Source: a marine actinobacterium PHSC20C1
GTDB lineage: Bacteria > Actinomycetota > Actinomycetes > Actinomycetales > Microbacteriaceae
Length of the DNA: 54,574 nt
Reading direction: 5' to 3'
Assembly (NCBI GenBank): GCA_000153145.1
Contig: CH672415.1
Coordinates: 2,533,645 to 2,588,218 of the forward strand
Shown here: in pieces, positions 1 through 8,878 of the stretch
How the letters are laid out: each line of letters begins with the position of its first letter
How positions within the stretch are numbered: position 1 is the stretch's first letter
Position numbers and translations under genes: made by a program
Notes under the pieces: model-generated
Told to the model about the DNA's origin: nothing
What the model saw: the letters and a program-made list of their open reading frames with translations, nothing else
Databases searched by the model: none

Positions 1-1431
1 GGCAGTCGAGACCCCAACGCTCAAGACAAGATCGCGTATTTGAGTGGGATCCTCAACCTCGATCAACCGCCGGTTGTGCGCTACTTCTCGTGGCTCGGTG
101 GTGTCGGTGCCTGTTTCATCGGCCGATGTGATCTTGGCATTTCGGTTGCTCGCGGCGAACAGCCCGTAATCGATGCCATCGGTGGTGCCCTCGGCTCCAC
201 TCTTCAACTTGTTCTCGCTGCCACGATCCTCGCGATCGTGATCGGCGTTGCTATCGGAATGACCACCGCGCTTCGCCAGTACAGCGGTTACGACTACGTC
301 GTTACATTCCTCACGTTTGTCTTCTATTCGCTCCCCATCTTCTGGGTAGCTGTGCTTCTCAAAGAGTTCGGCGCTATTCGCTTCAACGAGTTCTTGGGTG
401 ATCCCGTCATCCCGTGGTGGTCGATCCTTGCGATCGCCCTTGTGATGGGCTTCATAGCGTCGTCGGTTGTCGGTGGCGAGCTGCGAACTCGGGTTATTTC
501 CTTCTCAAGCGTCGCTGTCGGTATTGGCGGGTTGATTTTCCTGCTCGATGTCACTCGGTGGTTCGTGCAGCCATCGATCGGAATTATCGGTGTAGCGCTG
601 CTGACCTTCGCTACGGCCGCAATCGTCGTCTTCACTTCCACAGGATTCCAGCACCGTCGGGCGCTCATCGCCGTCGGTATTGTCGTCGCCCTGACCCTGG
701 GGCTCTGGTACCCGTTCCAGTTCCTGTTCTTCTATCTCAACTCGGCGTGGACAGTGCTACTGGTCACCGTACTAATGGGCGCGATCGGCGTCATCGTCGG
801 ACTACTCGTTGGCGGCGATGGAAAGGCTGTTGTTGCGCGAACCGCTGGAATTGTTGGTGGACTCACCGTCATCCCGCTCGTGCTCGACCAAATGTTCTTG
901 CGCTGGGACGAATACGTCGCACGCATCCCCCTCAGCAATGGCGTGATTGCGACGATCGGTGCATCGACGCCCGCCATTCGACGAGTGGATGACACGTGGT
1001 TGAACATGCTCGACTCGATGACCCATATGTTGCTTCCGACAATTGCGCTCATGATCATCTCGCTAGCGGCCTACACGCGGTACGCTCGCGCCAGCCTGCT
1101 CGACGTAATGAACCAGGACTACGTTCGCACCGCACGTGCCAAGGGTCTCGGTGAACGAACCGTCGTCATGCGCCACGCGTTCCGTAACGCCATGATCCCG
1201 ATCGCAACCATCATTGCGCTCGACTTCGGGGCGGTGATCGGTGGTGCCGTGATTACGGAAAGAGTCTTCGCCTGGCAAGCAATGGGCTCGCTCTTCAACG
1301 AGGGACTCAATCGAACAGACGTGAACCTCGTGATGGGCTTCTTCCTCGTCACCGGAATTCTTGCTGTTCTCTTCAACGTGTTCGCCGATCTTCTCTATTC
1401 GGCACTTGACCCCAGAATTCGGGTGAGCTGA
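1..1431 (+). CDS. Dipeptide/oligopeptide ABC transporter permease (DppB/OppB-like), 5' end cut off
   Basis: This is an inner-membrane permease of a peptide-type (or nickel/oligosaccharide-type) ABC importer. The reading frame is open from base 1, and its first residues match the DppB stretch just before the conserved LGLDQP region, so the true start lies outside the window. A TTG at 40 is therefore not the start. The C-terminal third holds the EAA-type loop that contacts the ATPase (QDYVRTARAKGL, then RHAFRNAMIP) and an LLPTIAL segment. Between the usual halves, at about 403-889, lies an extra hydrophobic stretch of about 160 residues with several likely membrane helices that ordinary DppB (about 310 residues) lacks. 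The second permease starts 2 bases after the stop. The solute-binding protein is presumably upstream. Substrate unknown. Confidence 0.9.
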   Translation, partial: GSRDPNAQDKIAYLSGILNLDQPPVVRYFSWLGGVGACFIGRCDLGISVARGEQPVIDAIGGALGSTLQLVLAATILAIVIGVAIGMTTALRQYSGYDYVVTFLTFVFYSLPIFWVAVLLKEFGAIRFNEFLGDPVIPWWSILAIALVMGFIASSVVGGELRTRVISFSSVAVGIGGLIFLLDVTRWFVQPSIGIIGVALLTFATAAIVVFTSTGFQHRRALIAVGIVVALTLGLWYPFQFLFFYLNSAWTVLLVTVLMGAIGVIVGLLVGGDGKAVVARTAGIVGGLTVIPLVLDQMFLRWDEYVARIPLSNGVIATIGASTPAIRRVDDTWLNMLDSMTHMLLPTIALMIISLAAYTRYARASLLDVMNQDYVRTARAKGLGERTVVMRHAFRNAMIPIATIIALDFGAVIGGAVITERVFAWQAMGSLFNEGLNRTDVNLVMGFFLVTGILAVLFNVFADLLYSALDPRIRVS

Positions 1432-1433
1432 TC

Positions 1434-2552
1434 ATGAGTGACAAGAATCCTGTAGCCGACGATCAGTCGGTCGGTCAAGAACTCAGCATTGAGCAGCGTG
1501 CAACGGTTGGCTTGAGCCAGGGCACAATCGTGCGCCGGCGCTTCCTTGCTCACCGTGGTGCCGTTGCATCGGTTTTCGTCTTGATCTTTCTGGTACTGCT
1601 GGCCTTTACTTCGGTTGGTACCGTCATCGGCGGCACGGGAAAGCTCGTGCCAGACGCAGACTCGACGCGGCTCATTATTGACGGTTTCCGTGTTCCCGGC
1701 TGGTGGACTTCCACCTGGTGGGAACGCTACGACATCGTTCTCCCCGGCGGCGCGCCCACCTTCACGCTGTGGCCCTTCAGCTTCGGGGACCATCCGTTCG
1801 GGCAAGACAACACCGGAAAAGACGTGTTTGCCCGTGTGATGCGCGGAATGCAGCAGTCGCTCAACGTCGTATTTATCGTCGGAATCATCTCGACGGTTAT
1901 TGGTGTTGTTCTCGGTGCGCTCGCCGGTTACTACCGCGGCTGGATCGACCAGCTCATCATGCGCATCACTGACGTCATCATCATCATCCCGCTGCTCGTA
2001 CTCGGTGCCGTTCTTGGCCGTACGATCGGTGGCGACGCGCTCCTGCTGGCCATCATGCTTGGCCTCATCGCCTGGACCGGTATGGCTCGACTAGTGCGAG
2101 CCGAGTTCCTGAGCTTGCGCGAACGAGAGTTCGTGGATGCCGCACGGGTAGCTGGCGCGAGCGACTTCCGAATAATCTTCCGCCACATCCTGCCCAACAC
2201 TGTCGGCGTGATTGTTGTCAGTGCGACCCTGCTCATGAGCGCTGTGATTCTGCTTGAAACCTCGCTGAGCTTCCTCGGCTTTGGCATCACAGATCCTGAT
2301 ATTTCGCTCGGTCAGATCATCAGCCAATACAACGAAGCTTTCAAAACGCGCCCGTGGTTGTTCTGGTGGCCAGGACTCTTCATCGTCATCATCGCGCTGT
2401 GCATCAACTTCATCGGAGACGGCCTTCGCGACGCTTTTGATCCCCGCCAGAAGCGGGTGCCTTCGCAAAATGGCATGGGCACGCAGGTCATCAACTTCTT
2501 CAAGAGTTACGTTCCCGGTGCACGCCCCGGTGACGGGACTTCCAACAAATGA
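1434..2552 (+). CDS. Dipeptide/oligopeptide ABC transporter permease (DppC/OppC-like)
   Basis: This 372-residue protein is the second permease of the importer and pairs with the preceding DppB-like subunit in the cytoplasmic membrane. It begins 2 bases after the upstream stop, so the two are co-transcribed and probably translationally coupled. An N-terminal cytoplasmic segment leads into a first membrane helix at about residues 40-60. An exported loop rich in Trp and Gly follows, ending in the OppC-type sequence HPFGQDNTGKDVFARV. The remaining helices and the EAA loop (EREFVDAARVAGASDFRIIFRHILPN) come next. It is somewhat longer than a typical OppC of about 300 residues, mainly through that first loop and a C-terminal tail. 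The substrate cannot be read from the permease. Confidence 0.92.
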   Translation: MSDKNPVADDQSVGQELSIEQRATVGLSQGTIVRRRFLAHRGAVASVFVLIFLVLLAFTSVGTVIGGTGKLVPDADSTRLIIDGFRVPGWWTSTWWERYDIVLPGGAPTFTLWPFSFGDHPFGQDNTGKDVFARVMRGMQQSLNVVFIVGIISTVIGVVLGALAGYYRGWIDQLIMRITDVIIIIPLLVLGAVLGRTIGGDALLLAIMLGLIAWTGMARLVRAEFLSLREREFVDAARVAGASDFRIIFRHILPNTVGVIVVSATLLMSAVILLETSLSFLGFGITDPDISLGQIISQYNEAFKTRPWLFWWPGLFIVIIALCINFIGDGLRDAFDPRQKRVPSQNGMGTQVINFFKSYVPGARPGDGTSNK

Positions 2553-2599
2553 GGGCGATGACGGCAGCGTCGACACGGCAGCCGGTTGAGAAGCGCGAC

Positions 2600-3232
2600 C
2601 TAGCTGATGGTGGTGAGCAGTATCGCGATGATCAGCGCGGCGACAGCTGCGATTGTGCGAAAGTGCCACGTGACGCGCAGCTTCGTGAACTCACTCGTAG
2701 CGGCATCCAAGTGCCCCTCGTCGCGCAATTGTTCCCAGTGACGGCGGATGATGTACGCGGCTTGACCGGAATCGGATGTGATCAGGTCGCCGGGTCGAAC
2801 CGTGCCAGCAAGGTAGCTCGATTCGGGCAGGTTCGCACCGTCCTGTCGCACCGCAGAGAAAACCGAGTGACGACCGGGGGCGGGAGCCGCCCATGCTGTG
2901 ACCGTGCCATGGGCAGTCTCGAGGGTGAGCGCGTATTTTGTGTCGATGCGACGGATCTCGGGCCATGCGATTTCAATCGTGCGAGTCACATTGCGCAGGG
3001 TCACGCCAGCGGAAGTCACGCGTACCTCGGGGCGCCAGAACATGGCCCACGTGAGCAGCGCTACAAGTCCGAAGACGGGTGCCACTTGCAGGACATCCAG
3101 CCATCGTCCTTGAATCGCCGTGATGACGAGCGCGGCGACGCAACCGGCAATGACAATGAGAGAAAGTACGCGCCCGAATCGCGAGTGCAGGGTGAAGTTT
3201 GGCGACACAGCACTATGTTCCCACGGGCGCAC
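2600..3232 (-). CDS. Membrane-anchored PH-domain protein (bacterial PH fold)
   Basis: A 210-residue protein encoded against the surrounding transporter genes. Two hydrophobic helices near residues 20-37 and 45-65 are followed by a beta-rich stretch (EVRVTSAGVTLRNVTRTIEIAWPEIRRI) typical of bacterial PH (bPH) domains. A last hydrophobic helix ends the protein. The start used is a GTG at 3232; an internal GTG at about 3193 is an alternative because neither has a clear ribosome-binding site. Bacterial PH domains are a structural family without one defined activity, so no function is claimed. The gene splits the peptide-transporter operon: permeases upstream and ATPase downstream both run on the other strand, so its transcript would be antisense to the ATPase leader. 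Confidence 0.75.
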   Translation of the reverse strand: MRPWEHSAVSPNFTLHSRFGRVLSLIVIAGCVAALVITAIQGRWLDVLQVAPVFGLVALLTWAMFWRPEVRVTSAGVTLRNVTRTIEIAWPEIRRIDTKYALTLETAHGTVTAWAAPAPGRHSVFSAVRQDGANLPESSYLAGTVRPGDLITSDSGQAAYIIRRHWEQLRDEGHLDAATSEFTKLRVTWHFRTIAAVAALIIAILLTTIS

Positions 3233-3261
3233 CGCATCCAGGGCGAAAGGCGAGACTCCTG

Positions 3262-3291
3262 ATGACTGAGACAGCTATGACTGAGACAGCA
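3262..3291 (+). repeat. Tandem 15-bp duplication containing two start codons
   Basis: Bases 3262-3276 and 3277-3291 are identical in 14 of 15 positions (ATGACTGAGACAGCW) and lie head to tail, encoding MTETA twice. The unit duplicates the start codon of the ATPase gene in frame, so translation could begin at either copy. Confidence 0.9.
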
Positions 3292-4935
3292 ACGAAGGCC
3301 CCCGCGATTGAGGTCACGAACCTCGGCGTCGAGTTTTGGGTCGAAGGTGAGTGGGTAACGGCCGCCAAGGATGTCAGCTACACGCTGCAGGGTGGCGAGG
3401 TGCTTGCGATTGTGGGCGAGTCCGGTTCGGGCAAAAGCACGAGCGCGATGGGGTTGCTTGGTTTGCTCCCCGAAAATGGGCGAATTTCGGGCAGCGTGAA
3501 GCTTGCTGGCGAAGAATTGGTTGGCGCATCGTTGCACCGACTGCGCCAATTGCGCGGTGCCGGTATCGCTGTGATCTTCCAAGAGCCGATGACTGCGCTC
3601 AACCCGGTCTACACGATTGGATTCCAAATCATTGAGGCGGTGCAAGTGCACCACCCGGGCATGCTGCGGGTGGATGCGCGCAAGCGAGCCCTCGAACTGC
3701 TCGCAATGGTCGAACTTCCTGACCCGCAAAAAGCTTTCGACTCGTACCCGCACCAGTTGTCTGGCGGCCAGCGCCAGCGCGCCATGATCGCTCAGTCAAT
3801 TTCGTGTGACCCGCGGGTACTGATCGCCGATGAGCCGACGACCGCGCTCGATGTGACCGTTCAGGCAGAAATTCTTGAGCTGTTGCACCACTTGCGCTCC
3901 AAGCTCGACAGCGCGATCATCCTGATTACCCACGACATGGGTGTGGTTGCTGACCTCGCCGATCGTGTCATGGTGATGAAAGATGGCGAAGTCGTCGAGA
4001 CCGGTACAACGGAGTCTCTGTTCGAGAAGGCAACGCATCCTTACACTCAGGCGCTCCTCGCTGCTGTTCCCCACTTGGGCTCGGCAGGGGAGGCATCTGC
4101 TTCGAAGGACAACCGCGAAGTAGTGCTCACGATGACGGGCGTCGCTATTGAATACCCCAAGCGGGGCAGGGTTCCGGCGTTCCGCGCCGCCGAAGACGTC
4201 AATCTCACGATTCGCCAGGGTGAGGTCTTAGGCCTAGTTGGGGAGTCTGGTTCAGGCAAGACCACCATCGGGCGTGCGGTCGTCGGATTGTTGCCCGCCG
4301 TCGAGGGGACCCTCGACATTGTCGGCACCAACATGGTTGGCATCAATAAGAACGATCTGCGTGCAGTTCGTCGTGACATCGGCATTGTGTTCCAAGATCC
4401 GGGCTCATCGCTGAATCCTCGGATGCCGATTGGCGAGAGCATCGGAGAGCCGCTTCGACTAGTTGGCGGTTTCAGCCGCAAAGATGAAGAAGCTCGAGTG
4501 AGTCTCCTGCTTGATCGGGTGCAACTTTCGGCCCACATGCGCAACCGTTACCCGCACGAATTGTCTGGCGGGCAGCGTCAGCGCGTTGGCATTGCTCGCG
4601 CTCTCGCTCTTAGCCCTAAGTTGCTTGTTGCTGATGAACCGACCTCGGCACTCGATGTGTCTGTTCAGGCGAAGGTTCTTGAGCTCTTTCAAGAGCTCCA
4701 GCGGGAGCTCGGATTTGCGTGCCTTTTCGTTTCGCACGACCTTGCTGTGATCGACGTTTTGGCTGATCGCATCGCTGTGATGCACCGGGGCAGAATCGTT
4801 GAGCAGGGCACACGCGATCAGGTGTTGCGCAGCCCGAAGGATCCTTACACTCAGCGACTCATCGCCGCTGTTCCCCTTCCTGACCCTGAGGAACAGCGCC
4901 GACGTCGCGCCGAACGCGAAGAGCTGGGTGCTTAG
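3262..4935 (+). CDS. ABC transporter ATP-binding protein, two fused ATPase domains (DppD-DppF-like)
   Basis: This protein powers the peptide-type importer encoded just upstream. Two complete ATPase cassettes are fused, as in many actinobacterial systems. The first has Walker A GESGSGKST, signature LSGGQRQR and Walker B DEPTTALD. The second has GESGSGKTT, LSGGQRQR and DEPTSALD. Each ends in the THPYTQALL/KDPYTQRLI tail typical of the DppD/DppF family. I start at the ATG at 3262 (558 residues) rather than the upstream TTG at 3199, because GAAAGG lies 11 bases before it and homology starts soon after. A second in-frame ATG at 3277 sits in a tandem duplication and is equally plausible. The PH-domain gene lies between it and the permeases, so it may have its own promoter. 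Confidence 0.93.
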   Translation: MTETAMTETATKAPAIEVTNLGVEFWVEGEWVTAAKDVSYTLQGGEVLAIVGESGSGKSTSAMGLLGLLPENGRISGSVKLAGEELVGASLHRLRQLRGAGIAVIFQEPMTALNPVYTIGFQIIEAVQVHHPGMLRVDARKRALELLAMVELPDPQKAFDSYPHQLSGGQRQRAMIAQSISCDPRVLIADEPTTALDVTVQAEILELLHHLRSKLDSAIILITHDMGVVADLADRVMVMKDGEVVETGTTESLFEKATHPYTQALLAAVPHLGSAGEASASKDNREVVLTMTGVAIEYPKRGRVPAFRAAEDVNLTIRQGEVLGLVGESGSGKTTIGRAVVGLLPAVEGTLDIVGTNMVGINKNDLRAVRRDIGIVFQDPGSSLNPRMPIGESIGEPLRLVGGFSRKDEEARVSLLLDRVQLSAHMRNRYPHELSGGQRQRVGIARALALSPKLLVADEPTSALDVSVQAKVLELFQELQRELGFACLFVSHDLAVIDVLADRIAVMHRGRIVEQGTRDQVLRSPKDPYTQRLIAAVPLPDPEEQRRRRAEREELGA

Positions 4936-4941
4936 CGCAGG

Positions 4942-6552
4942 CTAGGGCGCGCTGAGGGTTTCAGGTTGTTCGGTAATTGCTGGCACCTTCGCCTGTGGTG
5001 CCGGCGGTGATTCTGCCAGCGCCTTGATCTCGGTTGTGGTTAGCGGAATCCATGGTGTGCCGTCGGGATCTGAGGAGAACGCGGCAGGACTGTCACCTTG
5101 ATTCCACCATTTGGCTTCGTAGGGCACTCCGCTAAACAGCACGCGGTCGCCCTCGTCGTAGACGGTAGTGCCATCCCAACTCGGGTAGGTTCCGCTTGGC
5201 AGTGTTGGTACCTTGACGGGGGTTTCGCCCTCAAGCACGGGGCCGACTAGCGTCCACGGGGTTTCCCACGAGTTGAGCACGGGGTTGTCTGGCAGTTCAC
5301 CGCGCGTCCACCACTTTGCCTGATAGACGTTGCGGTGCCACACAATCTTTGTTCCCGCGAGATAGCTGGCGTCCTCTTGCCAGATTGCGTATGGACTCGT
5401 TTTGGGGTCGTCTACGAAGTCGGCAGGGTCAGATGGTTCTTCGGTTGTGATTGTCTTCGCCGAGCTGGCGACGTGTCCTTCGAAACCGTCAGCGAGAACA
5501 TCAGCAAAGAAAAGGTCGCCCTGGGCAACTCCGCTGCACGCATCAGATACCCGCTTGGTGTCGGCGTAGTTTGGCCCGCAGGTTGTGTCGCGATTGAGCG
5601 ACCACATCGACATACGTCCCGTGCCCTTTTCTAGTGCGAACGCGTTGAGCTTTGCAGCATCCTTCATCGTGAAGGTTTCAGCTTCGATGTCGTTCTGGCC
5701 GATCATCGGAGTTGCGCCGAGTTTGGTCCAAATGGTGGCGCTCGTGAGTTCGATCCCTGCTGTGTCGTACAGGATTCCCAGTTGACGGTGAGTTTCTTGC
5801 AGTGAACGAATGGATGCCGCACCGCTAGTTTCTCCATCAGCCAGACTCTGGCCGAAGTTCATCGTCATGATATTGACGCCAGCGAGGTCGACGCCTGCAT
5901 CAAGCATCTGCGTGACAGCGGTGGTTCCGTCTTCGGTGAGGCCAAAGGTTGCGGCAGGAAGGGTGAGCCACACGGCGAGGTCTTCTCCCGCATCGCGACG
6001 CTGCTGCTGCAATTGTGCGACCGCAGCGGCACGTCGTTCTCCGGCATCGGTATCGGTGAGGTTCTCGCCCTCGATATCGAGATCGATCGTGGTGGAGGCA
6101 TAGCGATCCAGCACCGAATTGTAGGCCTCGACTAGTTGGTCGTTGTCGGTGCAGACCGTGGCAAGTTCGTCATTAAGGAGGCCGCCAAACGAGACCGCGA
6201 CATCGCCACCCTGCTGTTGCAGTCGCGCAATGCGACGGTCGAGATCGAGGGAGATCGCTGCCTCATCCATTGTGTATGCGGTTCCCCACGTGGGAGTGCA
6301 GTTTTCATCTTTCGCGGCCACGATGAACGACAGCATGATCTCTTTGCCACTGTCTTTTGTGGCGGATTCGAATTCGTAGCTGGGTGTGGCGGTGACATCC
6401 ACGTAGGCGGCGAACCACGGGTCGGGAGCGGGAGCTGCTTGAGTGGATGCCCATGCTTGGTACGCGACGAGTCCGCCGGCGGCCACAGCAATGGCTACTA
6501 CCGCAGCCATCACTAGCCGCCAGAAGGAGAGTCTGTGGGTTGTGGAGCTCAT
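4942..6552 (-). CDS. Exported GH18-like (chitinase-family) protein with two C-terminal carbohydrate-binding modules
   Basis: A 536-residue predicted secreted or membrane-anchored glycoside hydrolase. A signal/anchor helix covers residues 12-36. The GH18-type barrel follows (about 45-360): SFGG at 121-124 matches the SxGG strand, DLDIE at 157-161 supplies the DxDxE catalytic end with E161 as probable acid/base, and MTMNF lies at 229-233. The first Asp of the usual DxxDxDxE is replaced by Ser/Thr. Two repeated modules at about 386-435 and 456-502, each with a YxAKWW motif, look like CBM5/12 chitin-binding units. Its start overlaps the stop of the glycosyltransferase gene by 4 bases, so the two are translationally coupled. 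Likely role: trimming or releasing the polysaccharide made by the synthase. Substrate inferred only. Confidence 0.82.
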   Translation of the reverse strand: MSSTTHRLSFWRLVMAAVVAIAVAAGGLVAYQAWASTQAAPAPDPWFAAYVDVTATPSYEFESATKDSGKEIMLSFIVAAKDENCTPTWGTAYTMDEAAISLDLDRRIARLQQQGGDVAVSFGGLLNDELATVCTDNDQLVEAYNSVLDRYASTTIDLDIEGENLTDTDAGERRAAAVAQLQQQRRDAGEDLAVWLTLPAATFGLTEDGTTAVTQMLDAGVDLAGVNIMTMNFGQSLADGETSGAASIRSLQETHRQLGILYDTAGIELTSATIWTKLGATPMIGQNDIEAETFTMKDAAKLNAFALEKGTGRMSMWSLNRDTTCGPNYADTKRVSDACSGVAQGDLFFADVLADGFEGHVASSAKTITTEEPSDPADFVDDPKTSPYAIWQEDASYLAGTKIVWHRNVYQAKWWTRGELPDNPVLNSWETPWTLVGPVLEGETPVKVPTLPSGTYPSWDGTTVYDEGDRVLFSGVPYEAKWWNQGDSPAAFSSDPDGTPWIPLTTTEIKALAESPPAPQAKVPAITEQPETLSAP

Positions 6553-8861
6553 GATCGAACCTCGCTTGCAGTTTCGGCTGGCTGCAGCATTTCAGCAAAG
6601 ACAATCGAGTCCCGGACTTTGGCGTGCACGCCGCTGTCATCGCCGTAGTAGAGGATCGCCCGCCAGTCGAGGTCGGTCGGTTCGGGAGTGGTGTCCGCTT
6701 TCTTCTTTTTTGGTTTGCGCTCGATGAAGAGCGGGCGGGTTACGCCCAACCAAATGTCGACAATGGTGTTCCAAATGCCGATGTAGGAGACGAGCGCGAG
6801 CCCAGCGAGGACCAGGTTGAACGCGGCGAACGCTGCGTTGCCCCAGTTGCTTGCGTTGAGGTCTCGCCAGAATGTGAACCCCGAGAAGGCGATAATCACG
6901 AGCGGTGCGAGGACGTACAACAATGGGGTTGAGGTGCGGTTTCGCACCTTGGGGGTGCGGGCGAATGGGATCTTCTTGCTCGTAATGGCCTGTTCGATCG
7001 ACTTGAGCACTCCGGCAAGGTTCACCGGGAGCAGAATCAAGTTGAAACCGTAGATGCGGAAGATGTCAGTGAACTTGTAACCGCTGTAGCGAAGATCGCT
7101 GCCCATGGCCAAGAAGTACGGTACCGCAGCGAGCAAAACTACGGGGCTGAGCAGCCTACTGTCGTAGGGGTAAGCCAGCAGGAATACGAGACCGAAGCTC
7201 GCCCACGTGATGGATGTCATGTAGTTGACGCGAAGGAAGAATTCGGTCCACGGTACTGTCTCGCCGCGGGCCCGTCGTTCTCGCATTTGGCGCATCAGCT
7301 TTGGCATGATCAGCAGCCCACCATTGGCCCACCGGCGACGCTGTACAACAAGCGAACCAAAGTCGGGCGGGGTCGCGCTGTAGCTCAAACGCTCGGGATA
7401 GTTGACCAGGGTCCAACCGTGGGCACCCAAGTCGATGCTCGACTCGGTGTCTTCGATTACGGTGCGGTCTTGAACGTACCGCTTGACGGTGAAGCCGCCC
7501 TCGGTTTCTGTCTCGACAATGTCGTCTAGGGCAGCTTTGCGGATGACCGCGTTGGCGCCAACCCAGAACGTCGCACCGTAGTACGACTTGCCCTGATGCA
7601 GGATGTGCTGGAGGTCGGTCGTGGCACCCGCGAGCCGTTCAATGCGAGTGCTCGCCCCGCGGAACGAGGAGTAGGGCGTCTGGGTGACGGCAACGCGTGA
7701 GTTATCGGCTTGCTCGAGGAGGTACACAAGTCGAAGGCAGTAGTCGCGCAATAGTAGTGAGTCGGCGTCGAGAGTCAGCAGGTAGCGCGAATCCGGGATA
7801 GCAAGATCTCCGGGCTCCGCGTGACTCACGGGGCGAAGCACCGTGCCGTACGGCGTCTCTTCTGGACGGTAGTTGCCGCCCATGAGGCCGATGTAGGCAT
7901 TGAGGTTCATGGCCTTGTTCGCTTCGTGCGACACCGAGGCGTAGAGCTTGCGCTCGAAGGTGGAGAGATCAGCGGTGAAGGTCCACGCTAGGCGGCGGTA
8001 CAGTTCTCGCATTCGAGCCGTTGGGGGAACCATGTGCTCGTCGAAGGCGGCACCGAGGGCATCAGCGGTGAGCTGCAGTTCTCCCGCGAGACCCTGCACT
8101 ACCTGAGTTACGAAAAATTCATCAACGTGGTCGACGCGTTTCTCGCCGGCAGCCATGTTCTCAAGCCACGTGGCTGCCCACTGGTAGTGCTCTGTCAGCT
8201 CCTCGAGCTCGAACAAGCCAACCGTGCGGTCGAGCTGCACGCGGCGCTCAAAGTCCGCAAGAGAGTGAGTGAAGCGTTCGCGAGGCGCAGCAAGATCACT
8301 CTGGATCTGCTCAGCGAGCATCCGAGACTCTGCGAGTTGAGCCGCAGCATCCGGGTCGGTGGGAAACGGCGGGTCGTCAAGCAAGAGCACGACACGCAAG
8401 GTCGGGTATTCCTGAAGGCAGGCCGACCACAGGGTGGCGCGTACGACATCCGGCTCTTCGCTGTAGCTGGGAACCAAGACGGTGATCTCGCCCTGGTTCT
8501 CGGCAAAGTGACGGTCGAGTTCTGCGCGCGGCACACGAGCGTGGGCACGGAACCGTTGATAGGCCCCGTGTCTCGCGATCAAGTACATGAGCGCAGAGAA
8601 CGTCAAGAAAGTCACGACGATCAGATACGAGATGGCTTCAGTCGTGAATCGAAAACTCTCAGTGCCGTTATTGATGAACTGACGCATGATCGTATAGATC
8701 ACATAGGTCAGCCAAAAAACAATCGTCGCAACGATCGCAAGGCGTGCGAGCGCGATCGTACGGTCACTAGGAGCAGGATGAACTGTGGGTAATGGTGTGA
8801 GGCGTGTTTCTGAGCCCCACTGGCGACGCCGGGCAGGCGCAACCGTAGAAATTTTGGGCAT
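6549..8861 (-). CDS. Membrane glycosyltransferase family 2, processive polysaccharide synthase-like
   Basis: A 770-residue membrane enzyme likely polymerising a sugar from a nucleotide donor and extruding it. Two N-terminal helices (about 36-58, 75-97) precede the GT-A domain: first Asp pair DDPP at 162-163, DAD at 365-367, the acceptor-site ED at 470-471 (VIEDTE) and QRRRW at 507-511. This is the D, DxD, TED, QxxRW set of cellulose, chitin and hyaluronan synthases. Several helices follow. The gap of about 200 residues between DDPP and DAD is helical and unusually long. I choose the ATG at 8861 because AAGGGGAC sits about 10 bases upstream; GTG 8927 lies inside an inverted repeat and looks like leader. 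The GH18-like gene overlaps its end. Confidence 0.85.
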   Translation of the reverse strand: MPKISTVAPARRRQWGSETRLTPLPTVHPAPSDRTIALARLAIVATIVFWLTYVIYTIMRQFINNGTESFRFTTEAISYLIVVTFLTFSALMYLIARHGAYQRFRAHARVPRAELDRHFAENQGEITVLVPSYSEEPDVVRATLWSACLQEYPTLRVVLLLDDPPFPTDPDAAAQLAESRMLAEQIQSDLAAPRERFTHSLADFERRVQLDRTVGLFELEELTEHYQWAATWLENMAAGEKRVDHVDEFFVTQVVQGLAGELQLTADALGAAFDEHMVPPTARMRELYRRLAWTFTADLSTFERKLYASVSHEANKAMNLNAYIGLMGGNYRPEETPYGTVLRPVSHAEPGDLAIPDSRYLLTLDADSLLLRDYCLRLVYLLEQADNSRVAVTQTPYSSFRGASTRIERLAGATTDLQHILHQGKSYYGATFWVGANAVIRKAALDDIVETETEGGFTVKRYVQDRTVIEDTESSIDLGAHGWTLVNYPERLSYSATPPDFGSLVVQRRRWANGGLLIMPKLMRQMRERRARGETVPWTEFFLRVNYMTSITWASFGLVFLLAYPYDSRLLSPVVLLAAVPYFLAMGSDLRYSGYKFTDIFRIYGFNLILLPVNLAGVLKSIEQAITSKKIPFARTPKVRNRTSTPLLYVLAPLVIIAFSGFTFWRDLNASNWGNAAFAAFNLVLAGLALVSYIGIWNTIVDIWLGVTRPLFIERKPKKKKADTTPEPTDLDWRAILYYGDDSGVHAKVRDSIVFAEMLQPAETASEVRS

Positions 8862-8878
8862 GTTGGTTGGGTCCCCTT

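Noticed and set aside
8034-8792. A 252-residue plus-strand frame inside the polysaccharide synthase gene
   Set aside because: It covers the helical insert on the opposite strand. The insert keeps a continuous open frame with normal protein composition on the minus strand.
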